Below, piece by piece: positions 47,875-57,280 of a DNA stretch of 64,000 nucleotides. A program made the position numbers and the translations under genes. Below the pieces are notes generated by a model. The model made no database searches and was not told the DNA's origin. It worked only from the letters and a program-made list of their open reading frames with translations. Numbering within the stretch: position 1 is the stretch's first letter; the number at the start of each line of letters is the position of its first letter. The DNA comes from Bdellovibrionales bacterium (GTDB lineage: Bacteria; Bdellovibrionota; Bdellovibrionia; Bdellovibrionales; JAGQZY01): contig JAIEOS010000007.1 of NCBI GenBank assembly GCA_019750295.1, positions 48,857 through 112,856 of the forward strand. Reading direction: 5' to 3'.

Positions 47875-48888
47875 TTACTGACCCTTCAAACAATCTGAAA
47901 TCAATGTCAGGTCATCATCGGAATAAAAGTAAATTGTGATTCGACCTTTACCGCCGGAATAATCAATTCGAACTTTTGTTCCCAATGATTTTTGGAGATC
48001 CGATTCCATAGTTTCGACCAAGCGCTCGGCGACAGATTTCGGGGCTTCGATGTCGAGCTCTCCGGCGACGGCCTTTTTTAGATTCGCCACTTCTTTTTCC
48101 GTAGCACGAACGCTAAGCCCTTTGTCCAGGACCGTTTGAGCAACTTTTCTCTGCATGTCGGACTGGTCGAGGGCGAGAAGAACCTTAGCGTGGCCCACCG
48201 AAAGCTTCTGCTCCTTCACCAGATCGCGAACTTCTTTGGTCAAAGTCAAAAGTCTTAGAGAGTTGGAAATGGTCGCGCGCTCTTTTCCAAGTTGAGTGGC
48301 CAGCTCTTGATGAGTGTAGGCGTGGTCTTCGATCAACTGGCTATAGGCTTCGGCCTCTTCCACGGGGTTAAGGTCTTCACGCTGAATGTTTTCGATTAAC
48401 GCCCACTCAAGGACTTTTTTGTTATCAGCTTCCTTAATAATTACAGGTACTTCATGCAGTCCGGCAGCCTGCGCTGCTCTCCAGCGGCGCTCCCCCGCGA
48501 TGATTTCGTAGCGATTTTCTTCGATTTTTCTCACAGTGATCGGCTGTAAAATACCTTGCTCTTTAATAGAGGCGGCAAGTTCCGCGATCTTTTCTTGGGG
48601 GAAATCTTTTCGAGGCTGCTCTTTATTCGGATAAATTTTGTCGACACCGATCGACCAGACTCGGGGGCCCGCAGATGGCGTACTGACTGCGGGAACTGTG
48701 GGTTCGAGCACCACGGTCTTTTCTGTTTTTTCGAGGGTCACAGGTGCAAAATCGGGAACTGTATCTTCCAACGCAGATGCGGCTTCGGGAGTATTAATGC
48801 TCTCGTTTCCTGTGGCATCATCGCCAAATAAACTTCCGAGTCCGCGTCCTAATCTTTGTTTCTTTTTATCTTTATTCGTCTCAAGCAT
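47875..48888 (-). CDS. parB: Chromosome partition protein ParB
   Basis: A CTP-dependent clamp that loads at parS. Basic N-terminus QRLGRGLGSLFG, the CTPase/ParB-N domain with GERRWRAAQAAG, the helix-turn-helix (THQELATQLGKERATISN) and a C-terminal dimerisation domain. A linker of about 55 residues follows the N-terminal motif. The ATG at 48888 is chosen because a GAGGAG site has 9-bp spacing to it and none to the ATG just upstream. Overlaps parA by 8 bp; two parS sites lie within 1.5 kb. Confidence 0.96.
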   Translation of the reverse strand: MLETNKDKKKQRLGRGLGSLFGDDATGNESINTPEAASALEDTVPDFAPVTLEKTEKTVVLEPTVPAVSTPSAGPRVWSIGVDKIYPNKEQPRKDFPQEKIAELAASIKEQGILQPITVRKIEENRYEIIAGERRWRAAQAAGLHEVPVIIKEADNKKVLEWALIENIQREDLNPVEEAEAYSQLIEDHAYTHQELATQLGKERATISNSLRLLTLTKEVRDLVKEQKLSVGHAKVLLALDQSDMQRKVAQTVLDKGLSVRATEKEVANLKKAVAGELDIEAPKSVAERLVETMESDLQKSLGTKVRIDYSGGKGRITIYFYSDDDLTLISDCLKGQ

Positions 48889-49693
48889 TGAGATCATCTC
48901 CTCTGATGGCTACGGCCGCTTCTGATTCCCGCTGAACTTTCTCGTCGAGTTCCACCGCCAGATCATAATACTTTCGCGCGCCGATGGATTTTTCGTCGTA
49001 CTCAAAAATAGAAATCCCGTGGCTTGGCGCCTCGCTAAGCCGGACGTTTCGAGGAATAACGGACGAAAAAACTTTATCTTTAAAATGGCTCTGAATTTCG
49101 GACACCACCTGATGGCTCAGGTTATTTCGGGTATCAAACATTGTGAGTAAGATGCCTTCGATTTTGAGCTGGGGATTGAGCTTCTTTTTGATGAGTCCGG
49201 CCGTATTTAAAAGTTGGCTCAGTCCTTCGAGAGCATAGTATTCGCACTGAAGAGGGACCAAGAAAGTGTCGGCAGAGGTAAGTGCATTAATAGTTAGCAG
49301 ATTCAAAGATGGTGGGCAGTCGATCAGAACATAAGCGAAGTGATTCTGCAGTGTGGCGAGAGCTTTCTTGAGTTTGAACTCCCTTTCGGCTTCGTCCACA
49401 AGTTCAATCTCCGCTCCGACCAAGTCAGAGTTCGCCGGTATAATATAGAGGTTCGATTCTTTTGTCCTATATATAGAGTCAGCAATTTCGGACTCACCAA
49501 TAAGGACGTGATAGATGTTCTTGTCTTGATACTCATGACGCTTAACGCCAAGTCCGCTGGACGCGTTCCCTTGAGGGTCGAGATCTATAAGAAGAACCTT
49601 TTTCCCCAAACTCGCTAAGGCTGATGCGAGATTCACAGATGTTGTCGTTTTTCCTACGCCACCCTTTTGATTTACTATGCAGATCGTTCTCAT
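48881..49693 (-). CDS. parA: Chromosome partition ATPase ParA/Soj
   Basis: A deviant-Walker ATPase that binds DNA non-specifically and moves ParB-parS complexes. The motif QKGGVGKTTTSVNL has the signature lysine, followed by DLDPQGNAS and the YVLIDCPPSLNLLT switch. 270 aa, chromosomal type without an N-terminal HTH. Strong ribosome site AGGGAG. Transcribed with parB and bactofilin. Confidence 0.97.
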   Translation of the reverse strand: MRTICIVNQKGGVGKTTTSVNLASALASLGKKVLLIDLDPQGNASSGLGVKRHEYQDKNIYHVLIGESEIADSIYRTKESNLYIIPANSDLVGAEIELVDEAEREFKLKKALATLQNHFAYVLIDCPPSLNLLTINALTSADTFLVPLQCEYYALEGLSQLLNTAGLIKKKLNPQLKIEGILLTMFDTRNNLSHQVVSEIQSHFKDKVFSSVIPRNVRLSEAPSHGISIFEYDEKSIGARKYYDLAVELDEKVQRESEAAVAIRGDDLNA

Positions 49694-49717
49694 GTACGCT
49701 CCCTAAGAATTTTATCT

Positions 49718-49747
49718 ATGCTAATCCGTTATTAATAAACTTTTCAA
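49718..49747 (-). promoter_or_regulatory. Candidate promoter of parAB-bactofilin
   Basis: Minus-strand TTGAAA (49742-49747), 18-bp spacer and TAGCAT (49718-49723), ending 25 bp before the parA start. The first parS site lies 15 bp upstream of the -35 box, where ParB loading could repress it. Confidence 0.4.
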
Positions 49748-49761
49748 GAGATTTTACCGAT

Positions 49762-49777
49762 TGTTCCACGTGGAACA
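49762..49777. promoter_or_regulatory. parS site 1
   Basis: The 16-bp perfect palindrome TGTTCCACGTGGAACA matches the chromosomal parS consensus bound by ParB. It ends 7 bp before the ATG of the lipoprotein gene, so its GTGGAA also serves as that gene's only visible ribosome site. Confidence 0.95.
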
Positions 49778-49784
49778 TCTTTTT

Positions 49785-50282
49785 ATGACGCTATCATTAA
49801 ATATTCGAAAACTTCTGCCCCTTTTATCTCTCATCTTCCTTTTTGGCTGCAAAAAGGATCCGCCCAAGCTCAATGAGACCGACGATAAGATTTATCGCAC
49901 CTATCAGTCAGAACTCAGTGAGCTTGAGAAGAAAAAGAATGTTCTCGCTCTCCAAGGGAAAGGAATTGACGAGAAAACGGACGCACTAACGATGAGTCCG
50001 AAAATTTTGGATATCCTTCGCAAGCAGCGCCAAGCCATAAACCAGAATGTTATTTATCTCGAGCAAGGGATCAATTATCTCAAAATTAAGTCTCTTTCTC
50101 GTAAGAAATATCTTTTGGATAATCAAGGACTACTCAGCAAGGACGATTTGGATAAGCAATACAGTGATTTCTTACTGGATCGAGAGGCAAATCCACCGAA
50201 ACGTCCTTGGGAAGATGAAAAGCTTGCCCCTATGCTGCCCCCGCCGCCGAAGCCCGCAGAGGAGAACAAGGGTGGTCACTAA
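49785..50282 (+). CDS. Small lipoprotein between two parS sites
   Basis: 165 aa. A basic n-region, a hydrophobic core and the lipobox LIFLFGC mark a lipoprotein. The mature part is charged and helical (about residues 30-130), ending in a proline-rich tail (MLPPPPKPAEE). No domain recognised. It diverges from parA and converges with rsmG. The start at 49785 places a parS site directly over its translation-initiation region. Confidence 0.75.
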   Translation: MTLSLNIRKLLPLLSLIFLFGCKKDPPKLNETDDKIYRTYQSELSELEKKKNVLALQGKGIDEKTDALTMSPKILDILRKQRQAINQNVIYLEQGINYLKIKSLSRKKYLLDNQGLLSKDDLDKQYSDFLLDREANPPKRPWEDEKLAPMLPPPPKPAEENKGGH

Positions 50283-50296
50283 GTGACTACTCACAA

Positions 50297-50312
50297 TGTT
50301 CCACGTGGAACA
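50297..50312. promoter_or_regulatory. parS site 2
   Basis: A second perfect copy of TGTTCCACGTGGAACA, adjoining the rsmG stop codon and 535 bp from site 1. Two identical sites beside parAB and about 8 kb from oriC give a normal centromere cluster. Confidence 0.95.
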
Positions 50313-50954
50313 TTATTTACGGCGTGTTTCGACGATCACCCGCTGAATCGTGCTGTCAGGGAGTGTGTAACTGCCAATGGCTGATATATCCCACTTTGTA
50401 AAGATCTGCGTGGGACATGCGGCAACCTCTGAGGACCAATTGTCGGCTTTAAAGTGGAAGATCGATCCGTTCTGCTTGAGAATAGATCCCATTTGAATCA
50501 ATGTGTTGTAAATCGGCGAGCTTGTACGAATGAGAGCTGTTTCCACTGAATCTTTCGGAAGGTGCTCCACTTGCTTAGGCACCGCAGTACAGTTTCCAAG
50601 TTCCAAGATCTGAATGGCGTGCTTCAAAAACTCCTGCTTACGAGAATCTTTTTCGATATAATTCACTTTGATGCTCGGAAACAGAATAGCGAGGGCAATC
50701 CCAGGAAAGCCTACACTTCCACCCCCCAAATCGTACACCTCGTTCTTGAGCTTCTGCTGAAGATTTAAGCATTCTACTCCAAGGACAGCGTCTGCAAAGA
50801 ATTGCCTGCCTATTGTTAGGGCAACTCCTGCTGAAACGAGATTCATCTTGGTGTTGAACTGCATCATTTCATCATGATAGGTGCGTAGTTTTCTAAGAAT
50901 ATTAGGGTTGAGCTGTGGAAGATATTCTTTCAGACGATCGATGTCGGTTTGCAT
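50313..50954 (-). CDS. rsmG: 16S rRNA m7G527 methyltransferase RsmG (GidB)
   Basis: An S-adenosylmethionine-dependent methyltransferase acting on G527 of 16S rRNA. The family start ([13 protein letters not shown]) is intact. The binding loop reads [17 protein letters not shown], one residue longer than the usual DxGxGxGFPG, and the later SRA motif is replaced by RTSSP, so the protein is divergent. Its start lies 53 bp inside mnmG; the ATG at 50954 has an AGGA site 6 bp upstream. Position after mnmEG supports the call. Confidence 0.85.
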   Translation of the reverse strand: MQTDIDRLKEYLPQLNPNILRKLRTYHDEMMQFNTKMNLVSAGVALTIGRQFFADAVLGVECLNLQQKLKNEVYDLGGGSVGFPGIALAILFPSIKVNYIEKDSRKQEFLKHAIQILELGNCTAVPKQVEHLPKDSVETALIRTSSPIYNTLIQMGSILKQNGSIFHFKADNWSSEVAACPTQIFTKWDISAIGSYTLPDSTIQRVIVETRRK

Positions 50955-52821
50955 CTTCATTCCTATGCATTTTGAGGTAAATGAGTATCGCCTGAGTTGC
51001 TGATGGATTCACTCCACTGATCCTCTGCGCCTGCCCAATGGTGCGCGGACGAACTCGATTTAATTTTTCGGTCTCTTCTCGGGAAAGACCGCGGATAAAA
51101 GAATAATCGATATCTTCTGGAAGAGTCATCATTTCCATTTTTTTCGACATAGCGATTAATCCATTTTGCCTTGTAATATATCCTTCGTATTTGATTTCAA
51201 TCTCTGCCGGTTCCGCCACGTCCATGGAGTCCACAGGTTGGATCCCAAATTCCAAAAGATTCGCAAATTTGATTTCGTCCCGACGTAAGAGATCAGCGAG
51301 AGACGTTTGCTTATAGATCGGCTTGGTTCCTAGTTGTGAAAGTTTATCTAAAGTGGTCGCCGTTGGACTAATTTTCGTGGTTTTTAGTGTGTTTACGAGC
51401 TCTTTTCTTTGATCGAGAATAGACTCCAGGCGGGTTTTCTCGGTGTCGTTGATTAAACGTAACTTCGTCGCAACATCAAATAACCTATTGATAGTATTAT
51501 CTTCTCTTAAAACTAAACGGTGCTCAGCGCGCGAAGTGAACATGCGATAGGGCTCACGAGTGCCTTTCGTCACGAGGTCATCGACGAGAACACCCAGGTA
51601 AGCTTGATCCCGAGTTAAAATTAGAGGATCCTTTTGATCTATTTTTAAAGACGCATTGATACCGGCGAGCAAGCCCTGTCCACCGGCCTCCTCATAACCG
51701 CTCGTCCCGTTGATTTGTCCCGCAAGATAGAGATTTCTAATATTTCTCGTCTCTAAAGTAACCTCGAGTTGGGTCGGCTCTATGCAGTCGTACTCCACAG
51801 CATAACCCGGACGGATGATTTTAACATTTTCAAGCCCTGGAATCGTTTTTAAAAACTCGAGTTGTATTTCTTCGGGCAAACTTGTTGAAATTCCTTGTAA
51901 ATAAATTAACTCGGTATTTAGTCCTTCCGGCTCAAGAAAGGTTTGATGCGTGAGTTTTTCCGCGAAACGAGTGATCTTATCCTCAATACTGGGGCAATAT
52001 CTCGGTCCTAAGCCCTCTATTTGTCCAGTAAACATAGGAGAAACGTGCAAATTCCGACGAATAATCTCATGAGTTTTTTCGTTGGTATGTGTGAGGTAAC
52101 ACGCAATTTGCGGAAGGCTTAATTTTTTTTCGCTTCGAAAACTAAAGGGAATAAATTGATCATCGCCGTACTGAGGCTCTGTCTTAGACCAATCGATCGA
52201 ACTTTTCGCAAGCCTGGGCGGTGTCCCGGTCTTTAGTCGAATGACTTTAAAGCCGTTTTCGGAAAGTTGATCCGAAATTCCGACCGTGGCCTTGTCGCCC
52301 ACTCTTCCGCCTTCTATTCTTTGGGTCCCGATGTGCATCACTCCACGCATAAAGGTTCCGGTCGTGATGACGACAGTTTTAGAGAAAATCTCAGCTCCAT
52401 CCTCCATCACCACACCATTGCACTGACCTTTGTCGAGAACTAGGGACTTTACTTCGCCTTGTAAGAGCCGGACATTCGCAGAGTTTTTAAAAACTAGAGC
52501 CATCTCTTGGCAGTAGAGATCCTTATCGCATTGAGCCCGCGAGCCACGAACCGCTGGACCGCGATTCGCATTTAATCTTTTGAACTGAATGCAAGTTTTG
52601 TCCGCGACCATCCCCATACTTCCACCCAAAACATCGATCTCCCGGACAATATGACCTTTGGCGAGTCCGCCGATGGAGGGGTTGCAACTCATGTAGGCAA
52701 TGCGATCGAGACGGGTCGTGATCAAAAGAACTTTTTTGTTAAGGCGATGACCGGCCAATGCGGCTTCCACACCGGCATGACCTGCACCTACAACAATAAT
52801 ATCGAAGTTCTTTGTTTCCAT
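50902..52821 (-). CDS. mnmG: tRNA uridine-34 carboxymethylaminomethyl enzyme MnmG (GidA)
   Basis: The FAD-dependent partner of MnmE that modifies wobble U34 in tRNA. It has [14 protein letters not shown] (FAD), [25 protein letters not shown] and the C-terminal tRNA-binding domain with YEGYITRQ. 639 aa, normal. Its ATG overlaps the mnmE stop in a TAATG arrangement. Confidence 0.97.
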   Translation of the reverse strand: METKNFDIIVVGAGHAGVEAALAGHRLNKKVLLITTRLDRIAYMSCNPSIGGLAKGHIVREIDVLGGSMGMVADKTCIQFKRLNANRGPAVRGSRAQCDKDLYCQEMALVFKNSANVRLLQGEVKSLVLDKGQCNGVVMEDGAEIFSKTVVITTGTFMRGVMHIGTQRIEGGRVGDKATVGISDQLSENGFKVIRLKTGTPPRLAKSSIDWSKTEPQYGDDQFIPFSFRSEKKLSLPQIACYLTHTNEKTHEIIRRNLHVSPMFTGQIEGLGPRYCPSIEDKITRFAEKLTHQTFLEPEGLNTELIYLQGISTSLPEEIQLEFLKTIPGLENVKIIRPGYAVEYDCIEPTQLEVTLETRNIRNLYLAGQINGTSGYEEAGGQGLLAGINASLKIDQKDPLILTRDQAYLGVLVDDLVTKGTREPYRMFTSRAEHRLVLREDNTINRLFDVATKLRLINDTEKTRLESILDQRKELVNTLKTTKISPTATTLDKLSQLGTKPIYKQTSLADLLRRDEIKFANLLEFGIQPVDSMDVAEPAEIEIKYEGYITRQNGLIAMSKKMEMMTLPEDIDYSFIRGLSREETEKLNRVRPRTIGQAQRISGVNPSATQAILIYLKMHRNEDANRHRSSERISSTAQP

Positions 52822-54215
52822 TACTTTCCTAAGCAAAATTGGCTAAAGACTTTATCAAGAATCTGCTCGTCAAACTCTTTGCCAAGAAGAGTCAGGATCT
52901 CTTTTAAACTCATCTGAATATCCTGGGCAATTAAATCGTAACTGCCTTGCTTTTTTACCTGCGAGATGGCCAAATTCATGAATTCCAGGGCCTTCGAAAG
53001 GTGATCAAAGTGCCTAAATTGAGTAATCAAATGGTCACTTTGACTTAAATTGTTTGAACAGGTCTTTTGAATAGCCGCTATAAGCTCTTGAATTCCCTGA
53101 TTATTTTTTACACTGATCCAGTGAATAGGCTGTCCGGCTGGATAGTCAACTCGTCCGAGCAGTTTTTCTTGAATACCCTTTTGTGTATCCACTGAATCCC
53201 CAGCCAAATCCATCTTGTTCACCACAAAAAATGTCTTATTCAAGCTACTCAATATTGATGAGTAGTCATTTTCCAAGTTTTGACTATCCAACATATACAA
53301 GATGAAGTCGGCATCCTTGATGGCCTGAAGTGATCTATCGATCCCCATTTTTTCGACAACGTCGGTTGTCTCGCGAAGTCCCGCGCTATCGATCAATCGA
53401 ATTTGAATTCCGTCTAATATAATAGACGTTTCTAAAATATCCCGAGTGGTACCGGCAATGTCGGTAACAATGGCTTTGTGTTCGCCGATCAGATGATTAT
53501 ATAAACTGGACTTTCCGGCATTGGTGGGTCCAGCGATAAGAACGCGAACCCCATCTTTTAAAATTTTGCCGCTCTTATAAGATTCCACCAAGTCTTTGAT
53601 GGCATCTCGCTGAGCTTCCATGGTCCCTGTCATTTCGTCCAGGGTATAGGGCTGAATGTCTTCAGTGGAAAAATCGATGGACGCTTCGAGCTGGGCCAAA
53701 ATAAAAATCAGACCTTCTTCAATGGAAGCTAACTTGTCCGATAATTTTCCGCGGATTTGTTCGATGGCGATCGCACGAGATTTTTCGGTCTGACTTTGAA
53801 TGATCGAAAGCACCCCTTCGGCCTGGACCAGATCGATCTTCCCATTATAAAAAGCTCGGAAAGAAAACTCTCCGCGTTCGGCCGGCCGGCAACCCGCGAC
53901 GGCAAGTTCACTTAAAATTCGATGGGCCACACTAAACCCCCCATGGCAGGAGATTTCTATAGATTCATCGCCCGTAAAGGATTTGCCCTTGGCAAAATAG
54001 GTCACCAAGACCTCATCAATATTGAGGCCTTCGGCATCTTTTAAGTAACCATAATAAACACGATGAGATTCAGGGCTGGAAGGTACAAAAGAACAAAACT
54101 TCCTGGTGATCGAGAGCGATTTGTCACCGGACAATCTGACAACGGCGATGCCAGACTGCCCTTGAGGTGTTATTTGTGCACAAATCGTCTCATCGATTAA
54201 ATCAATAAAGCGCAA
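52821..54215 (-). CDS. mnmE: tRNA modification GTPase MnmE (TrmE)
   Basis: A dimeric GTPase working with MnmG. N-terminal THF-binding domain, helical domain, inserted G domain ([31 protein letters not shown]) and the invariant C-terminal CLGK motif. 464 aa. Follows the khpB gene by 1 bp. Confidence 0.97.
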   Translation of the reverse strand: MRFIDLIDETICAQITPQGQSGIAVVRLSGDKSLSITRKFCSFVPSSPESHRVYYGYLKDAEGLNIDEVLVTYFAKGKSFTGDESIEISCHGGFSVAHRILSELAVAGCRPAERGEFSFRAFYNGKIDLVQAEGVLSIIQSQTEKSRAIAIEQIRGKLSDKLASIEEGLIFILAQLEASIDFSTEDIQPYTLDEMTGTMEAQRDAIKDLVESYKSGKILKDGVRVLIAGPTNAGKSSLYNHLIGEHKAIVTDIAGTTRDILETSIILDGIQIRLIDSAGLRETTDVVEKMGIDRSLQAIKDADFILYMLDSQNLENDYSSILSSLNKTFFVVNKMDLAGDSVDTQKGIQEKLLGRVDYPAGQPIHWISVKNNQGIQELIAAIQKTCSNNLSQSDHLITQFRHFDHLSKALEFMNLAISQVKKQGSYDLIAQDIQMSLKEILTLLGKEFDEQILDKVFSQFCLGK

Positions 54216-54216
54216 G

Positions 54217-54759
54217 TTACTCCGCTGGGTCCTGTGTTTGTTTGGCGTTCACAGGAAAAATTTTAATTTTCTTATAATGACCATCGCCAATCGATTTACT
54301 CTTTACGCGATCATCTTTGGAAAGGAACTGATGGACCACGCGTCTTTCTTTAGGCGAAAGAGCTTTCACATAAACCGAACGGTTCTGCTCAAGGGCTTTG
54401 TCTTTGAGCTTTTCAATCATCGCTTCTAGAGACTGATTTTCTTTTTCGCGATATCCGTTGGCATCACAGGAGATGTTTACTGGATTTTCCGCAAATTGGT
54501 GCTGAACTGCGCGCTTTAAGAAAAGTTGAAACGCTTCTAAAAGCATTCCATCGCGCACGGTCAGCATTTCCTCGTCCACACCGTAAAAGTTAACCTTGAT
54601 CATCTCGACGTCTTGGCTTTTGTCTTGTTCGAGATCAAAAGAAAGTTCAAAAGAACCTTTCTCAATTAAGCCATTAAGAACACCTTCGACCAAGTGTTTT
54701 GGTGTCTTATAATTTCCTGTTTTATCTCCGCCGCCGAAAAGTCTACCGAGCAGACCCAT
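54217..54759 (-). CDS. khpB: Jag/KhpB-type RNA-binding protein (KH-R3H)
   Basis: 180 aa. An N-terminal Jag-like start (MGLLGRLFGG), a KH-type segment with a variable region (FLKRAVQHQFAENPVNISCDANGYREKEN) and a C-terminal R3H domain (LSPKERRVVHQFLSKDDRVKSKSIGDGHYK). The family binds RNA and in several bacteria affects cell elongation and division. The start at 54759 is fixed by a perfect AGGAGG site. It sits in the conserved yidC-jag-mnmE order. Confidence 0.9.
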   Translation of the reverse strand: MGLLGRLFGGGDKTGNYKTPKHLVEGVLNGLIEKGSFELSFDLEQDKSQDVEMIKVNFYGVDEEMLTVRDGMLLEAFQLFLKRAVQHQFAENPVNISCDANGYREKENQSLEAMIEKLKDKALEQNRSVYVKALSPKERRVVHQFLSKDDRVKSKSIGDGHYKKIKIFPVNAKQTQDPAE

Positions 54760-54769
54760 ATACATCCTC

Positions 54770-56356
54770 CTAGGCTGTTGTTTGTCTTGTAAAAACGAAT
54801 TGTTGAATAACCCCAAATAGTGAATTCACAAACATATAGAGAGTAAGACCACTGGGGACTGATAACATAAAAACCGAAAAAATAAGAGGCATAAACAGAA
54901 GAACCTTCTGTTGAGCCGGATCCATCGATGTCGTTGGAGTAATCTTCTGCTGAACGAAGAAGGTGATTCCCACTAGAATAGGTAGAACAAAAAACGGATC
55001 TTTAAGACTTAAATCGTGAATCCAGAAGGCGAAAGGCGCTTGATAGAGTTCGATACTTTTACCAAGAACTTGATAGAGCGCAAAAAAGATTGGGATTTGC
55101 ATTAACATTGGTAAACAACCGCTCAATGGGTTGGCCTTTTCGGTGCGCATGATTTGCAGGGTCTCCTGATTCATTCGCGCCGGGTCGTTTTTGTATTTTT
55201 CTTTGATCGACTTAAGGAGAGGTTGAATCTTCTGCATGCGCTTCATCGCCTTGTACGAGTACAAATTGAGCGGCAGTAAAACAATACGAATTAAAATGGT
55301 TAAAAGAATGATGGCCACGCCCCAGTTTTGGATAAAGGCAAAAATAAACTTCATCGTCGATAGGAGTGGTTTGCCAATAAACCCAAAAAATCCAAAATCG
55401 ATAATATCCGTCATCTCTGGATCTATGGATTTAAGGAGTTCCAAATCTTTGGGCCCAAAGAAAAACATAGTTTTTGTCACCAACTGATCCACGGGCTCTA
55501 CGGTCTGGTAGGTGTATTCGAGAACAGCTGTTTGATCTTGGGTATTGACCTGCGCCGCCATTTTAGGAATCAAGTCCGATCGATTTACAAATGCCAAAGA
55601 AAAGTAATGTGAGCTGAGCGCTGCCACCGTCGCATTATCGTAGCTCACAGGAGTTGCCTCTTTAGGATTCAGCATTTGCCTTTGTTTACCATCGTGATTG
55701 AGGGCAAAAAATTCTTGATGCTCGTAAGAGGGTAAAATCCAACTTGTGCTCACTTCACGAACCGAGTCGCTCAATCGATGGCTCACCGAAAGAAGGCGAC
55801 GATCTTTGGAAGTGAGTTGGGTTGTGATATTGGCGACATATTTTTTAGTGTCAAAAACCAAGGTTTTTGTGACGTGAACATTATCGACATCCGCTTCGCC
55901 GACGAACTCATTTTCCGCCTTTTGCGTGACTTCGAAAAGAACCGGGGCTCCATTAATTCTCGTCTCAGCGATCGGAAGGAACTCTTGCGTCGTATACTTG
56001 ATGGGATTGCCCGAACGATCCTTAAGGTCGTTCAAAGCAAGTTCAGTTAAGCCCATACCGCGGTTGGTGACCGTCATAGAAACTTCCGAAGTTTTAAACG
56101 CAGCTAATTTTTGGTTTCGAGGATCCTTAACCGGCGCCACAAGAGAGGGCTCCAATTTGACTTGCGTTTCTCCGGCCGTCTGAGTGCTTTCATTGGCTGC
56201 TGGAGTTTCCGAGGCCTGAACTACCGAGGGCTCTGGCTGATTTTTTGGAGGATATTTTTTAGAAACGTAAAATTGCCAGCAAAAGAAAACAGTGAAGGAC
56301 AATAGAATTGCTATAAACGTGTTTTTATCAAAAAACGGCTGATTTGGATTCTTCAT
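54770..56356 (-). CDS. yidC: Membrane protein insertase YidC
   Basis: Inserts and folds inner-membrane proteins. First membrane helix (FIAILLSFTVFFCWQFYV), a large periplasmic domain (about residues 60-335) and the Oxa1 core with the hydrophilic groove helices (IQNWGVAIILLTILIRIVLL, NPLSGCLPMLMQIPIFFALY). 528 aa, Gram-negative type. Overlaps yidD by 4 bp. Confidence 0.97.
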   Translation of the reverse strand: MKNPNQPFFDKNTFIAILLSFTVFFCWQFYVSKKYPPKNQPEPSVVQASETPAANESTQTAGETQVKLEPSLVAPVKDPRNQKLAAFKTSEVSMTVTNRGMGLTELALNDLKDRSGNPIKYTTQEFLPIAETRINGAPVLFEVTQKAENEFVGEADVDNVHVTKTLVFDTKKYVANITTQLTSKDRRLLSVSHRLSDSVREVSTSWILPSYEHQEFFALNHDGKQRQMLNPKEATPVSYDNATVAALSSHYFSLAFVNRSDLIPKMAAQVNTQDQTAVLEYTYQTVEPVDQLVTKTMFFFGPKDLELLKSIDPEMTDIIDFGFFGFIGKPLLSTMKFIFAFIQNWGVAIILLTILIRIVLLPLNLYSYKAMKRMQKIQPLLKSIKEKYKNDPARMNQETLQIMRTEKANPLSGCLPMLMQIPIFFALYQVLGKSIELYQAPFAFWIHDLSLKDPFFVLPILVGITFFVQQKITPTTSMDPAQQKVLLFMPLIFSVFMLSVPSGLTLYMFVNSLFGVIQQFVFTRQTTA

Positions 56357-56646
56357 GATGCGGTTTCCTTTAAGGGAAGAGGATCATAGCCCTGTCCTCC
56401 CAACGGATGACATTTACAAATTCTTTTGACGACAAAAAATGAAGCGATAAAAAAATTAAAATTCTTGTAAGCATCTAAAGCGTATTTAGAACAGGTCGGT
56501 TGAAACCGACACGACGGAAGTAAATAAGGACTGATTGCCAACCGGTAGAAAGCAATCAGAGCCATGGCGACCAAGTTTGGACCATTAAGAAGTCCGCTCT
56601 TTAACGCTTTCCCAAGTTTTTTTGAGTATGCGATCAAAATCTGCAT
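56353..56646 (-). CDS. yidD: Membrane insertion efficiency factor YidD
   Basis: A small membrane-associated protein with the family core AISPYLLPSCRFQPTCSKYA and the CKCHPLGGQGYDPLP tail. The open frame gives 97 aa and overlaps rnpA by 62 bp; an internal ATG at 56565 would avoid the overlap and give about 70 aa, the usual size. The start is therefore uncertain. Confidence 0.88.
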   Translation of the reverse strand: MQILIAYSKKLGKALKSGLLNGPNLVAMALIAFYRLAISPYLLPSCRFQPTCSKYALDAYKNFNFFIASFFVVKRICKCHPLGGQGYDPLPLKETAS

Positions 56647-56947
56647 GTTTTAAACTTTTATATCCATCTTCAGCATCCCTAAACTCACGAAAAACCAGGC
56701 TTATATCAACATTTAGGGTTAAATCCTGCCGTCTAAAAAATTCTTTGCTCCAACGTCTGAGTCGATTCCGCGTTACCGCAGGACCAATTCGTGCAGGCAA
56801 CGTACAACCAATTCGTAGGTGCCCTACTTGGTTCTTGGCGAAATTAACCAAGAGCCAACTTGACGCGTTCAGCTTTTTTCCTTGGAGCTTAAGTCTTTGA
56901 AATTCAAATTTTCTCTTCAGAGAACTTAAATTTTTGCTATTTTCCAC
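56585..56947 (-). CDS. rnpA: Ribonuclease P protein component
   Basis: The protein cofactor of RNase P. It shows the basic N-terminus ([16 protein letters not shown]), a phenylalanine-poor core and the signature [14 protein letters not shown]. 120 aa. It starts with GTG inside the last codons of rpmH, an 11-bp overlap typical of this pair. Confidence 0.93.
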   Translation of the reverse strand: MENSKNLSSLKRKFEFQRLKLQGKKLNASSWLLVNFAKNQVGHLRIGCTLPARIGPAVTRNRLRRWSKEFFRRQDLTLNVDISLVFREFRDAEDGYKSLKHADFDRILKKTWESVKERTS

Positions 56948-57086
56948 GCTTCTTAACAGCTAGGCGCTTTCTGCCCTTAGCTCTGCGTCGCGAAAGAACC
57001 TTTTTACCCTTCTCAGTCTTCATTCTCTTACGAAATCCGTGGGTTTTCTTTTTACGCGTGCGCTTAGGTTGTAAGGTTCTTTTCAT
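56937..57086 (-). CDS. rpmH: 50S ribosomal protein L34
   Basis: Translation of the minus strand from the ATG at 57084-57086 gives 49 residues beginning [18 protein letters not shown] and ending in the basic [12 protein letters not shown] region, the full L34. It heads the rpmH-rnpA-yidD-yidC-khpB-mnmE-mnmG-rsmG operon. Confidence 0.96.
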   Translation of the reverse strand: MKRTLQPKRTRKKKTHGFRKRMKTEKGKKVLSRRRAKGRKRLAVKKRGK

Positions 57087-57113
57087 TCTAACTTCTCCAT
57101 TTAAAAGAAGATT

Positions 57114-57142
57114 TTTAAACCATAAACGACTCTAAAGGTCAA
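57114..57142 (-). promoter_or_regulatory. Candidate promoter of rpmH operon
   Basis: Minus-strand TTGACC (57137-57142), 17-bp spacer and TTTAAA (57114-57119), 28 bp before the rpmH start. It lies in the 194-bp divergent gap shared with dnaA, where I see no consensus DnaA box. Confidence 0.5.
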
Positions 57143-57280
57143 GATGTTGAACCTTTGAGCAGAGCTTGATCTCTGGCGATTTATGAAATAATTTCTCCGA
57201 GCACTGGGGGACTGCTATTTTCTCCCGGAATTGGTTCATTTGAGTTAAAAGGGTCTGTTATTGGGTCACTAAGGGAATAA

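Noticed and set aside
57087..57280. Second oriC half upstream of dnaA
   Set aside because: No consensus or one-mismatch DnaA box was found by eye in the rpmH-dnaA gap.
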